A DNA stretch of 17,934 nucleotides from the NCBI GenBank assembly GCA_964617875.1, contig CAZUAI010000106.1, positions 1 to 17,934 on the forward strand, written 5' to 3'. The DNA comes from CAZMVY01 sp964617875 (GTDB lineage Bacteria; Planctomycetota; Phycisphaerae; UBA1845; PWPN01). Of the stretch, positions 7,236-15,400 are shown piece after piece; the first letter of the stretch is position 1; the number at the start of each line of letters is the position of its first letter. The position numbers were made by a program, and so were the translations under genes. The notes under the pieces were generated by a model, which was not told where the DNA came from, searched no databases, and saw only the letters and a list, made by a program, of their open reading frames with translations.

Positions 7236-9032
7236 CCCGAAGGCGTCGCTCCTGTTCGTGGGACCACCGCCAACATAGGCGAACAGGTTCACCCCGCCCC
7301 TTTCTCCAATCGGATCCCTGCTGATCCACCTTCCCAGGCGCGGGATGTAATAGCGGTTGTCGTTGTAGTAGAGGTTGGTCTCGGCGTCGAACCATTTGGT
7401 GCTGAAGCGGTAGGGGTTCGCATCGGCGTAGTCGCCTGCCTTCACGATCGTGTTGCCGTAGGGGTCGTACTCGTACCGCGCGGCGGTGGTCTGGTCGCTC
7501 GCCTTGACGAGTTGCCCGACGTTACCGTTGGCGTCGTAGAGGAACCAATACGAGCCGGCGTGCGTGCCGCCGGTCTCCGTGACGGCCAGCAAGCCGCCGA
7601 TGCCACCGGCGCCGTGGACCCCGGCGGCGGACGGATTGCCGTTCAGGCCGCTGAGGTCCAGGCCCCACGTGTACTTCTTCGTCGTCGCGTTGCTGCTGTT
7701 GCCGTTCAGCACGAGGACCGCGTTATACTGGTCGTAGACGAACCGCCAGTCCTCATCGAGCACCCATGTCGTGCCGTCCCGGTGCGACACCTTCTTCTGC
7801 ACCCGGCGATTCATGTAGTCGTACGCGAACTCGACCTTGATGTCGTTCGGCTCCGCGAAGATCGGCTCGACGGCCGTCAGCCGGTTTTCGGCGTCCCAGA
7901 CGTAGCGAGTCGGCTTCAGCGGGTTCGCACACGCCGGCGGCGTGTTCGGGCCGTTGAAACAGCCCTGGACGGCCGCAAAATCCTGCACGTCCACGTCGCC
8001 GTCGTCGTCCGCGTCGGCCGTCTCGCACCCGCTCTGCGCCGGCGGATGGTTCGGGCCGTTGTGGCATTCGAAGAACCGCATCGCGTCGCCGTAATCCACG
8101 TCGCCGTCGTGGTTGAAATCGCTCGCCACGAACCCGGTGCCGAGCAGGTTGCCGTCCGCATCGCAGCCCAGGAACTCCGTCGGGTTCGATGGGAACACGA
8201 TCTCCTCGTACTGGTTCAACGCGTTCGTGGTCTTGTACGTCGTGGTCGCCGGCGGCGAGCCGTCCGTGTGCGTCTTGCGGTTGCCGATCGGGTCGTAGGT
8301 GTACGTCCGCCGTTCGGTGCCGACCTCCGTCCCGGGGCTGTTCGGGTCCGTGCCTTGATGCCGGTACGACGAGACCAGTTCGCTGCGATCGTTGTACGCC
8401 CAATTGTTCAGCGCTGCCTGCGAGAACGCGCTGCCGGTGTTCACGACCGACGTCCGCCGGCCGAATTCGTCGTAGGCATAGGCGTACATCGAGACCGTCG
8501 GCAAGCCCGAACCGGCCTTGTTCTCCACGCTGCCGAGCAGGTCGCGGTGGTCCGGCGTCGACGCGTCGCCGGTGTACGTCCGTGTGACGGATGCCGCCGT
8601 GGCGTCGCCGGCGTCCTTGTACAACGTCGAGGCCACGCGGTTGCTGTTGGCCAGGAAACTGTACGTCACGCCGTGAGCGGACAGGCCGGGACCGGTGATG
8701 CCGAGCAACCGGCCCACGCCGTCGTCTCCCGGATCGTCGTAGCTGTACGTCACCGTGTACTCCGACGTTTCCTCATCCGTGCCGAAGAAGAAGCCCGTGT
8801 CGCGGCCCTTGGCCGGGCCGGCGGTCTCATACTTCCGCGTGATCGTCTTGCTGTACAGCCCGCCGGACGTCCCCTCGTTGATCTTCTCCTGGTCCAGGTC
8901 CAGGGTGCTATTATACACGAACTCCCGCGTGCCGACGGCATCGGTCACCTTGCGTCTTCGGCCGCCCCAGGCGGTCGTACGTGAACGTGACGTCCGGCGC
9001 GCCCGTCCCGAATCCCGCTGCAACGGTTCCAT
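6711..9032 (-). CDS. Rhs3: displaced rhs 3' fragment with Rhs core and a metal-hydrolase-like tip
   Basis: About 773 aa, lacking the long N-terminal part of Rhs1 and matching only its 3' third. In order it has YD repeats (for example TYDPIGNRKTHTDG), a paired EF-hand insert, the Rhs core (about 7236-7500, with PRLGRWISRDPIGE), and after SDAFG a 174-aa tip (6711-7235). The tip has DMHYTATYDEARAVGY, QGQDD and GRMIHTAVQDRTSH, a set of H/D residues that suggests a zinc-bound helical hydrolase (phospholipase C/DUF6765-like). It is homologous to the Rhs1 tip and ends in the same CPCxC pattern. The first roughly 27 residues are out of frame compared with Rhs1 because of a 4-nt insertion, and no good ribosome site precedes ATG 9032. 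It may therefore be silent until recombined with a full-length rhs gene, or be translated by coupling. Confidence 0.8.
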   Translation of the reverse strand: MEPLQRDSGRARRTSRSRTTAWGGRRRKVTDAVGTREFVYNSTLDLDQEKINEGTSGGLYSKTITRKYETAGPAKGRDTGFFFGTDEETSEYTVTYSYDDPGDDGVGRLLGITGPGLSAHGVTYSFLANSNRVASTLYKDAGDATAASVTRTYTGDASTPDHRDLLGSVENKAGSGLPTVSMYAYAYDEFGRRTSVVNTGSAFSQAALNNWAYNDRSELVSSYRHQGTDPNSPGTEVGTERRTYTYDPIGNRKTHTDGSPPATTTYKTTNALNQYEEIVFPSNPTEFLGCDADGNLLGTGFVASDFNHDGDVDYGDAMRFFECHNGPNHPPAQSGCETADADDDGDVDVQDFAAVQGCFNGPNTPPACANPLKPTRYVWDAENRLTAVEPIFAEPNDIKVEFAYDYMNRRVQKKVSHRDGTTWVLDEDWRFVYDQYNAVLVLNGNSSNATTKKYTWGLDLSGLNGNPSAAGVHGAGGIGGLLAVTETGGTHAGSYWFLYDANGNVGQLVKASDQTTAARYEYDPYGNTIVKAGDYADANPYRFSTKWFDAETNLYYNDNRYYIPRLGRWISRDPIGERGGVNLFAYVGGGPTNRSDAFGMWGRDMHYTATYDEARAVGYNDRCAGAIAAGNQGQDDFFQLLWDRHFQTDVLGFPDGGASQNQYLMNEAETMSHYLREGNCQRALEAFGRMIHTAVQDRTSHMEGTRVAAGNAEPDHQASTPIRHITGLNARDGSRPDRRNLFGADFAATVRDTNGALAAALPVLQACPCRCHQ
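7339..7511 (-). repeat. 173-bp perfect direct repeat, Rhs3 copy
   Basis: Every base matches 10370-10542 in Rhs2. The repeat covers the coding region of the Rhs core just before the tip. Identity stops sharply at both ends, as expected after recent duplication or gene conversion. Confidence 0.9.
7930..8122 (-). other. Dockerin-like EF-hand pair inserted in Rhs3
   Basis: Two calcium-loop motifs, DFNHDGDVDYGD and DADDDGDVDVQD, are each followed by F..C.NGPN.PP. They interrupt a YD repeat between CDADGNLLGTG and TRYVWDAENRL. The pattern is typical of planctomycete surface proteins. Confidence 0.75.
8772..8855 (-). repeat. 84-bp perfect direct repeat shared with Rhs1
   Basis: Identical to 13974-14057 in Rhs1, within a longer, similar but imperfect stretch (about 7750-8995 against 12950-14190). 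It shows that the Rhs3 fragment comes from an Rhs1-like gene. Confidence 0.85.
8949..8952 (-). other. 4-nt insertion causing a frameshift at the 5' end of Rhs3
   Basis: On the coding strand CAAG is inserted between the ACG and GTG codons. Without it the frame would read TFTYDRLGRPKT-VTDAVGTREF, as in Rhs1 (TYDRLGRRETVTDAVG). The YD sequence upstream of it is in a different frame, which ends in a stop near 9145. Either a real mutation of a decaying fragment or an assembly error. Confidence 0.65.
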
Positions 9033-9145
9033 GCCACGCGCTGAAGAAGCACGCCGGATCGCTCAGAAATTCTTCCTGACACCTTTTCCGAACCCGTCGT
9101 GGTCGCCAACAAGGACCGACCCCTCTTACGGCCGGTCGTCAATAA
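9033..9145 (-). other. Junction between the second lipoprotein and the Rhs3 fragment
   Basis: Short spacer without a recognisable gene. In the frame that carries TFTYDRLGRP the open sequence extends leftward through the spacer without a good start codon, so it probably marks the breakpoint where the displaced rhs segment was joined. Confidence 0.4.
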
Positions 9146-9757
9146 TCACTGATGTCCCCTTTCCCTTTTCCGTGGCTGTCCGGGGCGTGCGAATTCTCCA
9201 CGTCGTCCGGGGACGAGCCTAGGTCCTCCGATTATCCCCACCGTGACGGTAAACGCCTCTCCGGGACTCACAACGCCCGATCGCATCGTAACAGTGTGTA
9301 TCTCTCTGGCTTGCTTGCCCACCACTCGGACCAGGTATGTGGCTCCGGTTAGGCGATCGTGCGTCGGGTCATGAGTCCGATCCCCAATGGTGCTGTCACA
9401 GATCGTCCAAGCACCTAGATCCAGTATCACCGGTGCCGGCGCGCTTGGCACGCTCGCTTGCGTTCCATACGCGTCGAGGTACGCATCTACACTGAGGCGC
9501 GGTGCGGGGCAATCCCTCCACGAAGCCTGCGGAGCCACGCTCACCGCCGCCTGCGTGGCCGAGGCACCCGACCGCGTCTCCACGACCGCCAACTCGACGA
9601 CCTGACTAACACGGTATGCACGATCCCCACAGCCCGCACCTGCCAGTTGACACGCCAGCCCAAGAAAAAAGGGGACAATCGGACAAGCGCTCATACCTGC
9701 TTCGTCCGACCACGCCGGTGCTCCCGCTCGCGACCTACGCCATTGTTCCCGTCTCAT
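9146..9757 (-). CDS. Small predicted lipoprotein after Rhs2, candidate immunity protein
   Basis: A 203-aa protein if it begins at ATG 9757, which overlaps the Rhs2 stop as ATGA. The N-terminus is arginine-rich and is followed by a hydrophobic run (PIVPFFLGLACQLAGAGC) with a lipobox cysteine at C43. Starting at ATG 9694 instead would give a shorter signal peptide but without positive charges. The mature part has no motif I know and is probably beta-rich, with a conserved-looking pair of cysteines (RDCPAP, WTICDS). Its place right behind a variable Rhs tip and the translational coupling are what one expects of a partner that blocks the tip. As a lipoprotein it would act in the envelope. The tail (RPGQPRKRERGHQ) is basic and disordered-looking. 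Confidence 0.65.
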   Translation of the reverse strand: MRREQWRRSRAGAPAWSDEAGMSACPIVPFFLGLACQLAGAGCGDRAYRVSQVVELAVVETRSGASATQAAVSVAPQASWRDCPAPRLSVDAYLDAYGTQASVPSAPAPVILDLGAWTICDSTIGDRTHDPTHDRLTGATYLVRVVGKQAREIHTVTMRSGVVSPGEAFTVTVGIIGGPRLVPGRRGEFARPGQPRKRERGHQ

Positions 9758-10998
9758 CGGCATCCCCCCCAGGCAGAGACGGACGCAAACCGCGCCCCAG
9801 CGACCACACGCGGCGTTCTCGGCGGCGACGGTCGTGTCCCCGGTGGACTCGGCTGCGTACCCGGCGGGCCCGGTCGAGTGCTCGGGGGCCGAGGCTGCGT
9901 GCTGGGAGGCCCGGGCTGCGTTGACGGAGGCAACGGAAGAATCGATGATTGTACCGGCCTCTGATCGCAGTTGTCAGCTATGGCGCCAATAGCGTATAAG
10001 AGTGGCCCGGCTAGGGGAAACCGAAAGTCGCAAACGTGGCAGCACTCGTGATTCAGGATCTTGTGCCCAGCAGGCGAATGCATGGCGGGAATGTCCGAAC
10101 ACGGTTCGGTACAATGAACACCGTCCGCCAAGGTTACGCAGCCGGTGGCGCCCGCTCCAAAGCCGGCTTCGATTATCGCCTTCGCAGTTTCTGAGTCCCC
10201 GTATAGAGCCGTCTTGGCCTTGCCGCAAGCACACGCACATTCCACATCGCCGCAGCGCGCCCGCAGTCCGTGGGGGTCGATAAGGCCCGTCGGTTCGTTC
10301 TGAACGTACGCATACAGATTCAGCCCGCCTTGCTCTTCGATCGGATCGGGGCTCCCCCATCGCCCCAGACGCGGGATGTAATAGCGGTTGTCGTTGTAGT
10401 AGAGGTTGGTCTCGGCGTCGAACCATTTGGTGCTGAAGCGGTAGGGGTTCGCATCGGCGTAGTCGCCTGCCTTCACGATCGTGTTGCCGTAGGGGTCGTA
10501 CTCGTACCGCGCGGCGGTGGTCTGGTCGCTCGCCTTGACGAGCTGGCCGACGTTGCCGTTGCCGTCGTAGAAGAACCAGTACGACGGGCTGCCGCTCGTG
10601 GCCGTCTCCTCGACCGCCAGCGATCCGCCGATCCCGCCTGCGCCGTGGATGCCGTTGACCGACGGGTTGCCGTTCAGGCCGCTCAGGTCCAGGCCCCACG
10701 TATACTTCCGCGTGACGGTGTCGGTGGCCGGGTTTTGGCCGGAGGCCTCGGTGTGCTTGATCACCATGACCAGGTTCCACCCGTCCCACACGAACCGCAG
10801 ATCATCATCCAGCACCCACGCCGTGCCGTCCCGGTGCGATACCTTCTTCTGCACACGCCGGTTCATGTAGTCGTATCCGAGGGGCCGCCAACGTCCGCCC
10901 TTGCTCGCCATACTCGCCGTCCAGTCAATCACGTCTGGCGCCGTCTTCATCGCACCCCGTGGAATCTGGCTGCGTCCTGGTTCCCAATCCCATCCCAT
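9754..10998 (-). CDS. Rhs2: displaced rhs 3' fragment with Rhs core and HECCH tip
   Basis: A 414-aa protein that contains only the last part of an Rhs protein: YDYMNRRVQKKV, a KYTWGLDLSGLNG strand, the Rhs core (PRLGRWGSPDPIEE), and after LIDPHG a 170-aa tip. Homology to Rhs1 starts abruptly near 10885. I chose ATG 10998 because AGGAGG lies 6 nt upstream; the gene then overlaps the end of the preceding lipoprotein gene by 74 nt. The tip is cysteine-rich and contains HKILNHECCHVCD, with HExxH at 10036-10050 on the DNA, which suggests a zinc metallopeptidase; a third metal ligand is not obvious. It ends in a proline-rich heptad repeat. An open frame extends back to 11241 but lies antisense-free within the lipoprotein gene in another frame and is not likely to be used. 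Role as a toxin module is inferred. Confidence 0.75.
   Translation of the reverse strand: MGWDWEPGRSQIPRGAMKTAPDVIDWTASMASKGGRWRPLGYDYMNRRVQKKVSHRDGTAWVLDDDLRFVWDGWNLVMVIKHTEASGQNPATDTVTRKYTWGLDLSGLNGNPSVNGIHGAGGIGGSLAVEETATSGSPSYWFFYDGNGNVGQLVKASDQTTAARYEYDPYGNTIVKAGDYADANPYRFSTKWFDAETNLYYNDNRYYIPRLGRWGSPDPIEEQGGLNLYAYVQNEPTGLIDPHGLRARCGDVECACACGKAKTALYGDSETAKAIIEAGFGAGATGCVTLADGVHCTEPCSDIPAMHSPAGHKILNHECCHVCDFRFPLAGPLLYAIGAIADNCDQRPVQSSILPLPPSTQPGPPSTQPRPPSTRPGPPGTQPSPPGTRPSPPRTPRVVAGARFASVSAWGGCR
9814..9930 (-). repeat. 21-bp tandem repeats encoding a proline-rich heptad
   Basis: About five and a half units encode PP(S/G)T(Q/R)P(G/R/S) at the C-terminus of Rhs2. The units differ at third and some other positions, so the array is not brand new. 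It may be a flexible linker or cell-wall-spanning segment. Confidence 0.8.
10036..10050 (-). other. HExxH zincin-like motif in the Rhs2 tip
   Basis: Five codons read HECCH in the context KILNHECCHVCDF. HExxH is the zinc-binding and catalytic signature of many metallopeptidases, but it also occurs by chance, and the extra cysteines could mean a structural metal site instead. Confidence 0.5.
10370..10542 (-). repeat. 173-bp perfect direct repeat, Rhs2 copy
   Basis: Identical to 7339-7511 in Rhs3. The matching part of Rhs1 (near 12507-12680) has many differences, so Rhs2 and Rhs3 are closer to each other here. Confidence 0.9.
10659..10713 (-). repeat. 55-bp perfect repeat, matches the left flank of the N gap
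   Basis: Identical to 12795-12849 in Rhs1, ending exactly where the N run begins. With the next repeat it brackets a 107-nt stretch (10714-10820) that is the likely content of the gap. Confidence 0.85.
10821..10875 (-). repeat. 55-bp perfect repeat, matches the right flank of the N gap
   Basis: Identical to 12950-13004 in Rhs1, beginning exactly where the N run ends. Two equal 55-base overlaps suggest a graph assembler with a word size of 55. Confidence 0.85.
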
Positions 10999-11806
10999 TC
11001 GCATCCTCCTTCCGCAGGTTGCTTGGCGCGATCCCCGTTTCGCCCCCTCTTGCGGAAACGCCCACCGACCACATGTGGATGGCGGCGTCTCTCCAAGCGA
11101 GGGTAGCGGGCGCCATGAAAACGGGAGCCAGTTTCTCATGAGTTCCACCCGCGGCGGCCGGTCCCGATGCGGGAACCTCCACAAAGCGCGAACCACCCGG
11201 AGACCAGTCAGCAAGGCTGCGGTGCGCGACGTTCCCCTCATGGTCTTGCGCTATCACCAGACCTCCCTCCACCCTTATCGTCCGTATCTCGTCTCGGAGG
11301 CCGAGGGAGTCGATGCTCGCCTCGTCCATCTGATCGCCCGAAGGAAAGCTCCTGATGACAAGCACCTCCTTCGTGCGACGGCGCGCGGCATCGTACTGCA
11401 CCCCTACGTACGCAGCATACTGCCCCTGTCCGCAGAACAGTTGGCTCACGTAATAGTGGGCCTGCATTTCACGAACCAGCTCGCCTGACGAAAGGCGGAT
11501 GACGTAGAGACGGTCATTGTCGGGCTGATAGAACTCCCATCCCTGACTCGCTATCAGCAGGAGGTAATCCTGCGCGACAACACAGCCCGCACGTACGCGA
11601 TCGTGGTTGTACGACAGCGTGTACGGCCAAGGCAAGCCGGTGAACTCGAGGCGGCTGGGGGTCTCCCATACCCATCGGGCTCGCGGCTTCTCTTCGGAAA
11701 TCTGTCGGCGCCACCTGCGCTCCTGGGGGTCGGTCCACACGCATCCGCAGACCAGTCCCGCGAGACCCACAACAACGGCTCGACGACAACGTCCTGTCAT
11801 AATCAT
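10925..11806 (-). CDS. Predicted lipoprotein after Rhs1, candidate immunity protein
   Basis: A 293-aa protein with a clear signal peptide (RCRRAVVVGLAGLVCGC) and lipid cysteine at C22. ATG 11806 is preceded by GAGG at a 6-nt distance and lies 35 nt after the Rhs1 stop. The middle contains strand-like repeats, such as DRLYVIRLSSGELVREM and LVIAQDHEGNVAHRSL, which look like PQQ or WD-type propeller blades, but too few for a full propeller. The last roughly 25 residues are Gly/Asp-rich and overlap the start of Rhs2. The original 3' end may thus have been replaced when the Rhs2 fragment was inserted. By position it should be the partner of the Rhs1 tip; I see no similarity to a named immunity family. 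Confidence 0.75.
   Translation of the reverse strand: MIMTGRCRRAVVVGLAGLVCGCVWTDPQERRWRRQISEEKPRARWVWETPSRLEFTGLPWPYTLSYNHDRVRAGCVVAQDYLLLIASQGWEFYQPDNDRLYVIRLSSGELVREMQAHYYVSQLFCGQGQYAAYVGVQYDAARRRTKEVLVIRSFPSGDQMDEASIDSLGLRDEIRTIRVEGGLVIAQDHEGNVAHRSLADWSPGGSRFVEVPASGPAAAGGTHEKLAPVFMAPATLAWRDAAIHMWSVGVSARGGETGIAPSNLRKEDANGMGLGTRTQPDSTGCDEDGARRD
11005..11010 (-). promoter_or_regulatory. Strong ribosome binding site for Rhs2
   Basis: AGGAGG on the minus strand, 6 nt before ATG 10998, inside the lipoprotein gene. It argues that the rhs2 fragment can be translated as its own protein and not only after recombination. Confidence 0.5.
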
Positions 11807-11841
11807 ACCTGGCCTCGCTTACCACTAACGGACGCGGCCCA

Positions 11842-12402
11842 TCAGAAGTTCACGCAGTTGCACGGACAGCCAACCAATACGTTCAGGTATTCCCGGATGA
11901 TCGCACGGCTTGCGTTGTTGGCCGCTCTGAAATCGTCGGCGAACCGCTGCGCGTTATCAGGACGATGGGGATCAACGAAGTTCGGGCTGAGAATGTTCGG
12001 TATCAGAGTCCCGGCGATGCACCCAATGTGTTGCGCGGGCGTTTCTGCATCATGGGGACCTGCACTACCGCCAGCCTGGTGGGAGAAGGAGTCCTGCGCG
12101 ATGTGCAGGAGCCTGCCGACGCCCATCAGCACGTCTCGGCAGTTGCCGTGCCGGATTCCGTTCTCGATCCGCTCCCGCTCAATCGTACGCACTTGATCTC
12201 GGGCCCCGGGGGAGTGGTAGACGAATAGAATCCCTTGGGCAGGCAGCGCGTCCCAGTGGTATCGGTTATCTCCGAAGACCGGCCTCGTGTCACCTTCATC
12301 GGTATTGCTGTCGAACCGGGCCACTCGCTCTGCGCATTCGCCACCGATCTCGGGCCCAGCGATGTTGAAGGTTTCCCCGTAATGCATGTCTGCGTTCCAC
12401 AT
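11842..12402 (-). other. Rhs1 C-terminal tip: predicted metal-dependent hydrolase domain
   Basis: The tip begins MWNADMHYGETF, carries GRLLHIAQDSFSHQAG with the H..QD..SH pattern, then PAQHIGC and DPHRPD, and ends in GCPCNCVNF. Each element has a counterpart in the Rhs3 tip in the same order. The His/Asp spacing resembles zinc-dependent phospholipase C and DUF6765-type proteins; target and activity are inferred. Confidence 0.55.
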
Positions 12403-15400
12403 CCCCAGCGGGTCGACGGTGTTCGTCGGCGCATTGCCGACGTAGCCGTACAGGTTCAGCCCACCGCTCTCTTCAATCGGATCCCTGCTTGCCCAGCGTC
12501 CCAACCGCGGCAGGAGATACCGGTTGTCGTTGTAGTAGAGGCCGGTTTCGACATCAAACCATTTCGTGCTAAAGCGGTAGGGATTGGCGTCGGCGTACGC
12601 GCCTTCCTTCACGACCGTGTTGCCGTACGGATCGTGCTCATATCGGGCAACCGTGGCCTGCGTATCGGCCTGGATCACCTGGCCTACGTTCCCATTCGCG
12701 TCGTAGAAGAACCAGTATCCCGGGGTGCCCGTTGCGGCGGTTTCCTCGGCGGCGAGAAGCCCTCCGATCCCGCCCGCACCATGGATGCCGCCGGCCGACG
12801 GGTTGCCGTTCAGGCCGCTCAGGTCCAGGCCCCACGTATACTTCCGCGTNNNNNNNNNNNNNNNNNNNNNNNNNNNNNNNNNNNNNNNNNNNNNNNNNNN
12901 NNNNNNNNNNNNNNNNNNNNNNNNNNNNNNNNNNNNNNNNNNNNNNNNNCCGTGCCGTCCCGGTGCGATACCTTCTTCTGCACACGCCGGTTCATGTAGT
13001 CGTACGCGAACTCGACCTTGGTGTCGTCCGTCTCCGCGAAGATCGGCTCGACGGCCTTCAGCCGGTTCTCGGCGTCCCAGACGTAGCGCATCGGCTTCAG
13101 CGGGTTCGTACACGTCGGCGGCGTGTTCGGCCCGTTGTAGCAGGCCTGGAACGCCATGTAATCGGACATGTCCACGTCGCCGTCGTCGTCCGCGTCGGCC
13201 GTCTCGCATCCGCTCGTCGCGGGCGGATGGTTTGGGCCGTTGAAACACTCAGAGAACCGTACTGCATCGCTGTAGTCCACATCCCCGTCGTGGTCGAAAT
13301 CGCTCGCCACGAACCCCGTGCCGAGCAGGTTCCCATCGGCGTCGCAGCCCAGGAACTCGGTTGGGTTCGACGGGTACACGATCTCCTCGTACTGGTTCAG
13401 GGCATTTGTGGTCTTGTAGGTCGTCGTCGCCGGGGGCGTGGCGGCGCCGTCCGTGTGCGTCTTGCGGTTGCCGATCGGGTCGTAGGTGTACGTCCGCCGC
13501 TCCGCCCCGACCTCGGTCCCGGGGCTGTCCGGGTCCGTGCCTTGATGCCGGTACGACGAAACCAGTTCGCTGCGATCGTTGTACGCCCACTTGTTCAGCA
13601 GCCCGGTGTACGGCGACTGCGGCGAGAACGCGCTGCCGGTGTTGACGACCGAGATCCGCCGGCCGAATTCGTCGTAGGCATAGGCATACATCGAGACCGT
13701 CGGCAGGTTCTCGCCGGCCTTGTTCTCCACGCCCGCCAGCAGGTCGCGGCCGTCCGCCGGCGACGCGTCGCCGGTGTACGTTCGTGTGACGGATGCCGCC
13801 GTGGCGTCGTTGGCATCCTTGTATAACGTCGAGGCCACGCGGTCGCTGTTGGTCAGGAGACTGTACGTCACGCCGTGAGCGGACAGGCCGGGGCCGGTGA
13901 TGCCGAGCAATCGGCCCACGCCGTCGTCTTCCGGATCGTCGTAGGTGTACGTCACGTTGTACTCCGACGTCTGCTCATCCGTGCCGAAGAAGAAGCCCGT
14001 GTCGCGGCCCTTGGCCGGGCCGGCGGTCTCATACTTCCGCGTGATCGTCTTGCTGTAGAGGCCGCCGCCCGTCTCGTTGATCTTCTCCTGGTCCAAGTCG
14101 AGGGTGGCATTATACACGAACTCGCGGGTGCCAACCGCGTCCGTGACCGTCTCCCGGCGCCCGAGCCGGTCGTACGTAAATTCGACGTCCAGTTGCTCAT
14201 CGTTTCCGTAGTCGATCCCCGTCATCTCGCCGGTGTTGGGGTCGTACAGGTATTTCGTCTGAACGCCCCGCGCCCAGGTGCGGATATCGAGCTTGCCGTC
14301 GGAGGTGTATTCATACTGGACGTACGGGCCCTCCGCGTCGAACTTGAACGTCAGGAGGCCCGTAGGGTCGTCGTATATCCATGTCGTCGTGTCGGCGTCG
14401 CCGGTGGTGGCCGGCCACGTCGTACCGGCCCAACCGGTGCCGCCGCGGTATGTCTTCATCATCCATTTGCGCCCGAAGATGTCGTAGATGTACTCGACGG
14501 GGTACGTCGCGTCGCCCCACGTCCGCGAGTAGCGGCAGCCGGCCGGGATCTCCTCGGTGGGGGTGACGTCTCCCTCCTGGAAGTACTGCATCTTGCCCTG
14601 GCAACTCGCGTTGGCCCCCATCGTGATGGACTGGACCCGGCCGGTGCTCGACGAGTACGTGTAGCACGTGAGGTAGCCCGCGGGGTCGGTGACGGACGCG
14701 ACCTGCCCGCCGGCGTTGTATTCCGTCGTCGTCGCGTTCCCCCGGGCGTCTGTCACCGTGGTCTGCCGGCCGATGGCGTCGTGGTCGTAGGTCGTCGTCA
14801 GGCCCGTCTTCGAGACCTGTTGCGTGGTCAGGCCGTTGACGATCGTCGTGACCTGCGGCGTGGCCGAGTCGGGGTACGTCACCGTCCGCGTGACGGTCTT
14901 GCTGGTGCGGACGACCGCGACGACCGTTTCCGTCTCTACCGGGTTACTCGTTGTGCTGTGCGGGTCCACGGAGACGGTTCGCTCCGTCTCGCTGCCCGTG
15001 AAGCCGGTGAGCTGGCGCATCTGCTGGCCCGTGAGCACGGCCGTCGCGCTGCCATCCACGTAGACCGAGTTCGTGGTGATCTGCCACCAGGCATCGGACG
15101 CGTCCATGACGTAGGACGTATCCGTTTCCGTGATGCGGTCGGTGCCGTTGCGGTCAAGGGCATCGCTGGCGTTCACGTCGAGCCCGGACGCGATCACATT
15201 GCCCAGCAGGTCGTACTCATGGAGCGTCGGCGCCCGGCCGGTCGTGGCGACCTTCCAGAGATGCCCCTTGCGGTGCGTCGAGGGGTCCGGGCCTGGCTCG
15301 TCTCCGCCGCCGCCGTGGCAGTAGTAGTAGGTCGTCGTGAGCGTGGCGCTGTCGTAGCCGGGCTTCTGCTCCTGGACCGTACGGCCGAGGGCGTCGACGA

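Noticed and set aside
10999..11241. Longer N-terminus for Rhs2 beginning at 11241
   Set aside because: It would overlap the lipoprotein gene by more than 300 nt, is arginine/proline-rich nonsense in appearance, and a better ribosome site supports ATG 10998.
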